Of a stretch of 64,000 bases of DNA, positions 60,196 through 64,000 are shown piece by piece. Location of the stretch: NCBI RefSeq assembly GCF_905147365.1, contig NC_056428.1:25078001-25142000 (forward strand), in the 5' to 3' direction. The notes under the pieces were generated by a model. That model searched no databases. It saw only the letters and a program-made list of their open reading frames with translations, and was not told the DNA's origin. Source of the stretch: Aricia agestis. Lineage: Eukaryota; Arthropoda; Insecta; Lepidoptera; Lycaenidae. How positions within the stretch are numbered: the first letter of the stretch is position 1; each line of letters begins with the position of its first letter. A program made the translations under genes and the position numbers.

Positions 60196-60538
60196 GGAGA
60201 AAAGAGATTTAAATATCAGTTTGTCAGAATCAGATATTAAAAGACCATGGAGAATAAATTCACACAAAGAAAAACTCGCTAGAATAGACAGCAAACTAAA
60301 AAGACATTCAGAAAAATCCAAAGAAGCTATTAATCCAGTGGAAGAGAATCAAATGAGATTCTTAATTCAGGAATGTGAAAAGGAAGGTCAGGTTTCATGT
60401 CCAGTGTCGGCAAACCGCTTACAGGAAATTGTTTTAGAAGCAAAGAAAGATCTTCCCAATTTTCAATATCAAGTTCAAAATACTACAGCTACTAATATAC
60501 TGCCAGAAGCTCATACCGTTGTTAATAAAAAAAATTAA
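60196..60538 (+). CDS. Unrecognised helical protein, exon 2 (terminal)
   Basis: Acceptor TTAATTTCAG; the first base completes an Arg codon from exon 1, and the frame runs to TAA at 60536-60538. It encodes a basic helix (HKEKLARIDSKLKRHSEKSK), PVEENQMRFLIQECEKEGQ, and an Asn/Thr-rich end. AATAAA at 60524-60529 lies inside the final codons, so the 3' UTR may be very short. Frame continuity and splice sites support the join. The function is unknown, with FSIP1-like the best guess. Confidence 0.72.
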
Positions 60539-60632
60539 AAAAGTTTAGCGTCGTGAAAAACAATATTTTCTATTTTTTTTCGAATCTCCCAACTTCCCAA
60601 GCAACAACTTTATCTCTCTTATCTCATCTTAA

Positions 60633-61176
60633 AGCTGGTTTCAGACTACGCTATAATATAATAGCATAATATTATAGTATACAGCTCATACCACAAGAAT
60701 ATTGTGCAGTCTCATGTGCACCATACATGGTTGGGGTTACCAGGCGTCCGGATAAAGCCGGACACAGTCAGTCTTTTTGGTTGCCTGTCCGGCCAAAATT
60801 AATTTTTTTTAGAGCTTTGAATCTATAATTTTATATGAGAATCCTACTAATTTTAGACGGTTTTACACCTAACAGATGTTAAATTGTTTAAATAAAACAG
60901 AAAATTTGTGCAGGAATTTGAATAATTAGATTGAATAAAAGTTTCCGGCTTTTTTATACGAATGTCCGGCCAAGCTGCCTGTTTTGTCCGGCTTTTCGGT
61001 TTAGCGACCTGGCAACCCTATACATGGTTATGGTTATGGACACGTTCACACTAACTACTATAATATATTATTGGCCTGCTATACCTTATGTACCTATGGT
61101 GCTCGATATATACTATGAGCTAATAGCTATGTACTTTAACTATGCTATTATATTTTAGCGTAGTCTGAAACCAGCG
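60633..61176. mobile_element. TIR element with GCTGGTTTCAGACTACGCTA ends
   Basis: GCTGGTTTCAGACTACGCTA and TAGCGTAGTCTGAAACCAGC are perfect ends, 544 bp including the nested element at 60733-61019. Confidence 0.88.
60733..61019. mobile_element. Nested element with GGGTTACCAGG ends
   Basis: GGGGTTACCAGGCG and CCTGGCAACCC ends, with GTCCGG blocks inside each. Flanked by the direct repeat ATACATGGTT (60723-60732 and 61020-61029), a plausible target duplication. hAT-like length class. Confidence 0.65.
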
Positions 61177-61313
61177 TAACAAATATTTAGAAAAAGTTCT
61201 ATGATCAATATTTCATAGGTGCAGACTGCAGGCGCTATATATAATATTTTGAATGCTGCTTGTAAAAAAGCTCGCAAAACTTTCCTTGTCGCCGAGCCTG
61301 TGACCAACTTATA

Positions 61314-63360
61314 CAGGGTGTAACAAAAAAAAGTGCCTGACAGACGTACGAACTTAAAGTACCTACGCGGGTTTTGAGTTCGCGAACTTACTCAGCTCGC
61401 GTCGCTGATAGACGTACGAATTATAATAGTATTGGATCCGACCGTAAAATCCTGCAGGAATCGTTTTTTTTCGATAACGATATTTTAAAATAATCTTTAG
61501 AACGTATAGAGTGGATTAATGTTGGGTTACCTTGTCAAAAGTACCTCTAATTATTAAGTTGCATGTTCATGAGATAAATGCATAATTTGTATGTATATAT
61601 TTTTTCAGTACCTAAATTTTACATCATTTGAAAGAAAATGACGTGAGAAAATATATTTTTTTTTTATTTATTGGGAGCTGGAAACGAGTCCTTTGCTCCA
61701 ACGTGAGAAAATAAGTTATAAATGGTTGCCAGCTCTAAGTCGGCCGCAACCTAGGGTTGCCAGCCCGTAAACAGACATAGTTCTTCATCACAATTGAAGC
61801 ATCGATTTTTTTTAATAATTTTGATACCAAATTAAAGTTTTATGCATCTTGTACATGAATATTCATGGTTGCCAGTTGCACGATAGCCGCAAACTGGGGT
61901 TGCCATCACTTTTGTATATGACAAATGTTCAGGTCTACAATTATTATGCCTGGCATTATTTGAGGATGTCGAGAACTCGCAAGATTGCTATTTTTATTTA
62001 ACAGGTGTTTTTATTTTTATGTGTATTGTCCTGTCATTCCTCAATGTCATTCCTTATTAATTCTATTACTTTTCCATTGAATACACGCAAGTTTGTATTA
62101 CGGGCTTTCATTTTGCTCAATTAGAGGTACTTGCGGCTACTTTTAACAAGGCAACCCAACATTCATCCATTCTATACGTTCTAAAGATTATTTTAAAATA
62201 TATTTGATCGAAAAAAACGATTCATGTAGAATTTTACGGTCGGATCTTAGGATACGCGGGTTTTAAGACCGTGAACTTACTCGGCTCATGTCGGTGACAC
62301 ACTAGTACACTGGGTTACCATGTCGTCGACGGAAGGAGCTTTGTGCTATTTAGGAATAAAAAAAAACTAAATCGAAAAGTTTATGTGTATACGTACGTAC
62401 ATATTTTTCACACAGATGAAAACTAATTTCGGTTTCGTTTGACAGCTCGAAATTGTTGCTCTATTCCGCTAGGTAGGTATGTTCATGGGCGTACCCAGGT
62501 TCTGGGCAGACGTGTAACTCCCATACAAACGTTATTCCAACATTATACCAACCCACGCCCTAGTTTTACGTCGGTATAACTTGGGTTGACAGTCGTTCAC
62601 ACTCTACATTTTGTAACATAACCTACAATTTACTTCAAAAATAAAACTTTTTAATTTTTATTCATTTGTGGTTCAATAATTTAATAAAATAAGCATTAAA
62701 TATGCCCTTCAGATCAATACAGGAAGTGCAAATTGTCCCGTGTATGGCCACTTGACACACAGGCGAGTAAGGTCGTCGAGTCCTTATAATATAGAGTTCA
62801 TTGTGAAAGTAGCAGCGCTGAAAGAGCAAGCAGCTTTTTGTGATTTGTATGGGTAAGTGCCCCAGCGTCATATTTCCATACAAAAGTTTAAAAAAATGCT
62901 CTTTCAGTGCTGTTACGGTCACTCAATACAAGGAACATAATATACTGGGTGCAATTAAACCTTTCTGCAAAAATTTTTCCAGGGCGTATCATTAGGATAG
63001 TCCATTTAACAAAAAAAAAATTGGGTATTATATTTTTAAAGACATATTTTATCCCATTTAAAATCGTTGCAGTCTGCAGAACTGTCACTCGCGGCGGTGG
63101 GTATGAGCGGGGGTGACGCGGGGAGGCGCACGCGCGGGGGACGCGTAGTGTCCATTAATTGTAGGATAACTTTCGGAAGCTATTTCTCAACATTTTAGTA
63201 CTGAGTGATTAGAAAAGAAAAAATACGTGTATTATAATTAATCTTTACATTATTTTGCCGGTGGGCGTGAATTGAAAAAATGGTTTTTCAGTATGCGGGC
63301 CACAGATTAAGTGGCGACGGGATAGCGGTCCTAAAGTATTATCAGTTTTGTTACACCCTG
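61314..63360. mobile_element. 2.05-kb TIR element with CAGGGTGTAACAAAA ends
   Basis: TA target duplication (61312-61313 and 63361-63362). Ends CAGGGTGTAACAAAA and TTTTGTTACACCCTG. Internally a large foldback: 61,431-61,560 mirrors 62,126-62,262 (GATCCGACCGTAAAAT; TAATCTTTAGAACGTATAGA). A fragment of the CCTAGCGGA MITE lies near 62,420-62,480. A further inverted pair (GCAGCGCTGAAAGAGCA / TGCTCTTTCAGTGCTGT) lies at 62,812-62,915. No transposase frame. Confidence 0.8.
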
Positions 63361-63490
63361 TAAAGGGGCAAGGGCCGTCAGCCGTGTAGATACATTTTAT
63401 TTAATAAAACTTTCAGAATAGGTATGTTATGACATGTGACACGTTTTGCAGGTAGGTAACTCAAATTCAAAAAATGCCTTATAAGTAAGC

Positions 63491-63565
63491 TCATTTTGGG
63501 TAACTTTGAATTGCGATTTAACTTTGAACAATAGTTAAATCGCAATTCAAAGTTACCCAAAATGA
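63491..63565. repeat. Perfect hairpin with 33-bp arms
   Basis: 63491-63523 is the exact reverse complement of 63533-63565 around a 9-nt loop. Confidence 0.93.
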
Positions 63566-63765
63566 CTGTAAATAAAATAAATTATCAGAAAGTCCAAACC
63601 ACGCAGCCTTTTATTAGCTCCGCGGTCCAAACTCACCACAAGTGGCGATTAGCGTCTGGATTTTGGCGACAAAATAATATTTTGTTGTCACTGTACGTAG
63701 CGACTAGCAACATAATTTATTATCTCTTCGTTATTGTATTATCTGTGACACAGACGTCAATAGCA

Positions 63766-63937
63766 GTGTTCGTTTCATTTGTTCGCAGTTTGGCAGCTGA
63801 CTGTCAACTTCATAATTAAGTGTCATGTTCAATAACATCCTAACAATTCTGACAGAAATTGTTAATTTTATTGAATATGATACTCAATTATGAAGTTGAC
63901 AGTCAGCTGCCAAACTGCGAAAAAATGAAACGAACAC
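63766..63937. repeat. Foldback with about 50-bp arms
   Basis: GTGTTCGTTTCATTTGTTCG through TCAACTTCATAATTA pairs with TAATTATGAAGTTGACAGTC through CGAAACGAACAC-type sequence ending at 63937, around a loop of about 68 bp. Confidence 0.85.
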
Positions 63938-64000
63938 GGTTAAGAGCCGTGGCATAATAAACTGGGCAGTACATAATATATAAAGTATTATAGTAACCTA

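Overview
The window looks like nuclear DNA of a moth or butterfly. It is AT-rich and intron-rich. It is packed with dispersed repeats typical of Lepidoptera: short non-autonomous Helitrons that start with TC and end in a hairpin plus CTRR, TIR elements with TA or TTA target duplications, GGTTCCGTAC-type repeats and RTE-like retrotransposons. The species assignment is an inference from these repeats and from the gene content. I see no bacterial or viral genes, tRNA, rRNA or CRISPR array.

The main gene is the single MRL-family adaptor (MIG-10/RIAM/Lamellipodin; Drosophila pico) on the + strand. Thirteen exons at 34,343-44,241 join in frame into a 1,024-residue protein. Its parts are an N-terminal acidic helix, a Ser-rich stretch, a Ras-association domain, a PH domain and a long proline-rich tail. 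A distal exon at 4,201-4,296 encodes a talin-binding-type helix and splices in phase to exon 2. The gene therefore probably has two promoters and a 31-kb first intron in the long form. The second promoter lies in the CpG-rich block at about 33.56-34.34 kb.

That first intron (4.3-34.3 kb) is a repeat landscape. It holds a near-perfect 4,086-bp tandem duplication (5,182-9,267 and 9,275-13,360) and several Helitrons. It also holds a 5'-truncated, frameshifted RTE-type LINE (16,801-19,244), (TA)n palindromes, two direct copies of a 1.17-kb TA-flanked TIR element (26,101-27,269 and 32,203-33,365), and several large foldbacks.

Downstream of pico (44.2-56 kb) are a probable 3' UTR, a set of nested MITEs (45.9-49.2 kb), and a three-copy 1.16-kb tandem array of LINE reverse-transcriptase fragments joined to Helitron sequence (51,457-54,942). 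A GC-rich island follows.

A second + strand gene starts at 55,995. It has two exons (55,995-56,275 and 60,196-60,538) and encodes a 207-residue charged, helical protein that I do not firmly recognise. Beyond it, 60.6-63.9 kb is made of nested TIR elements and palindromes.
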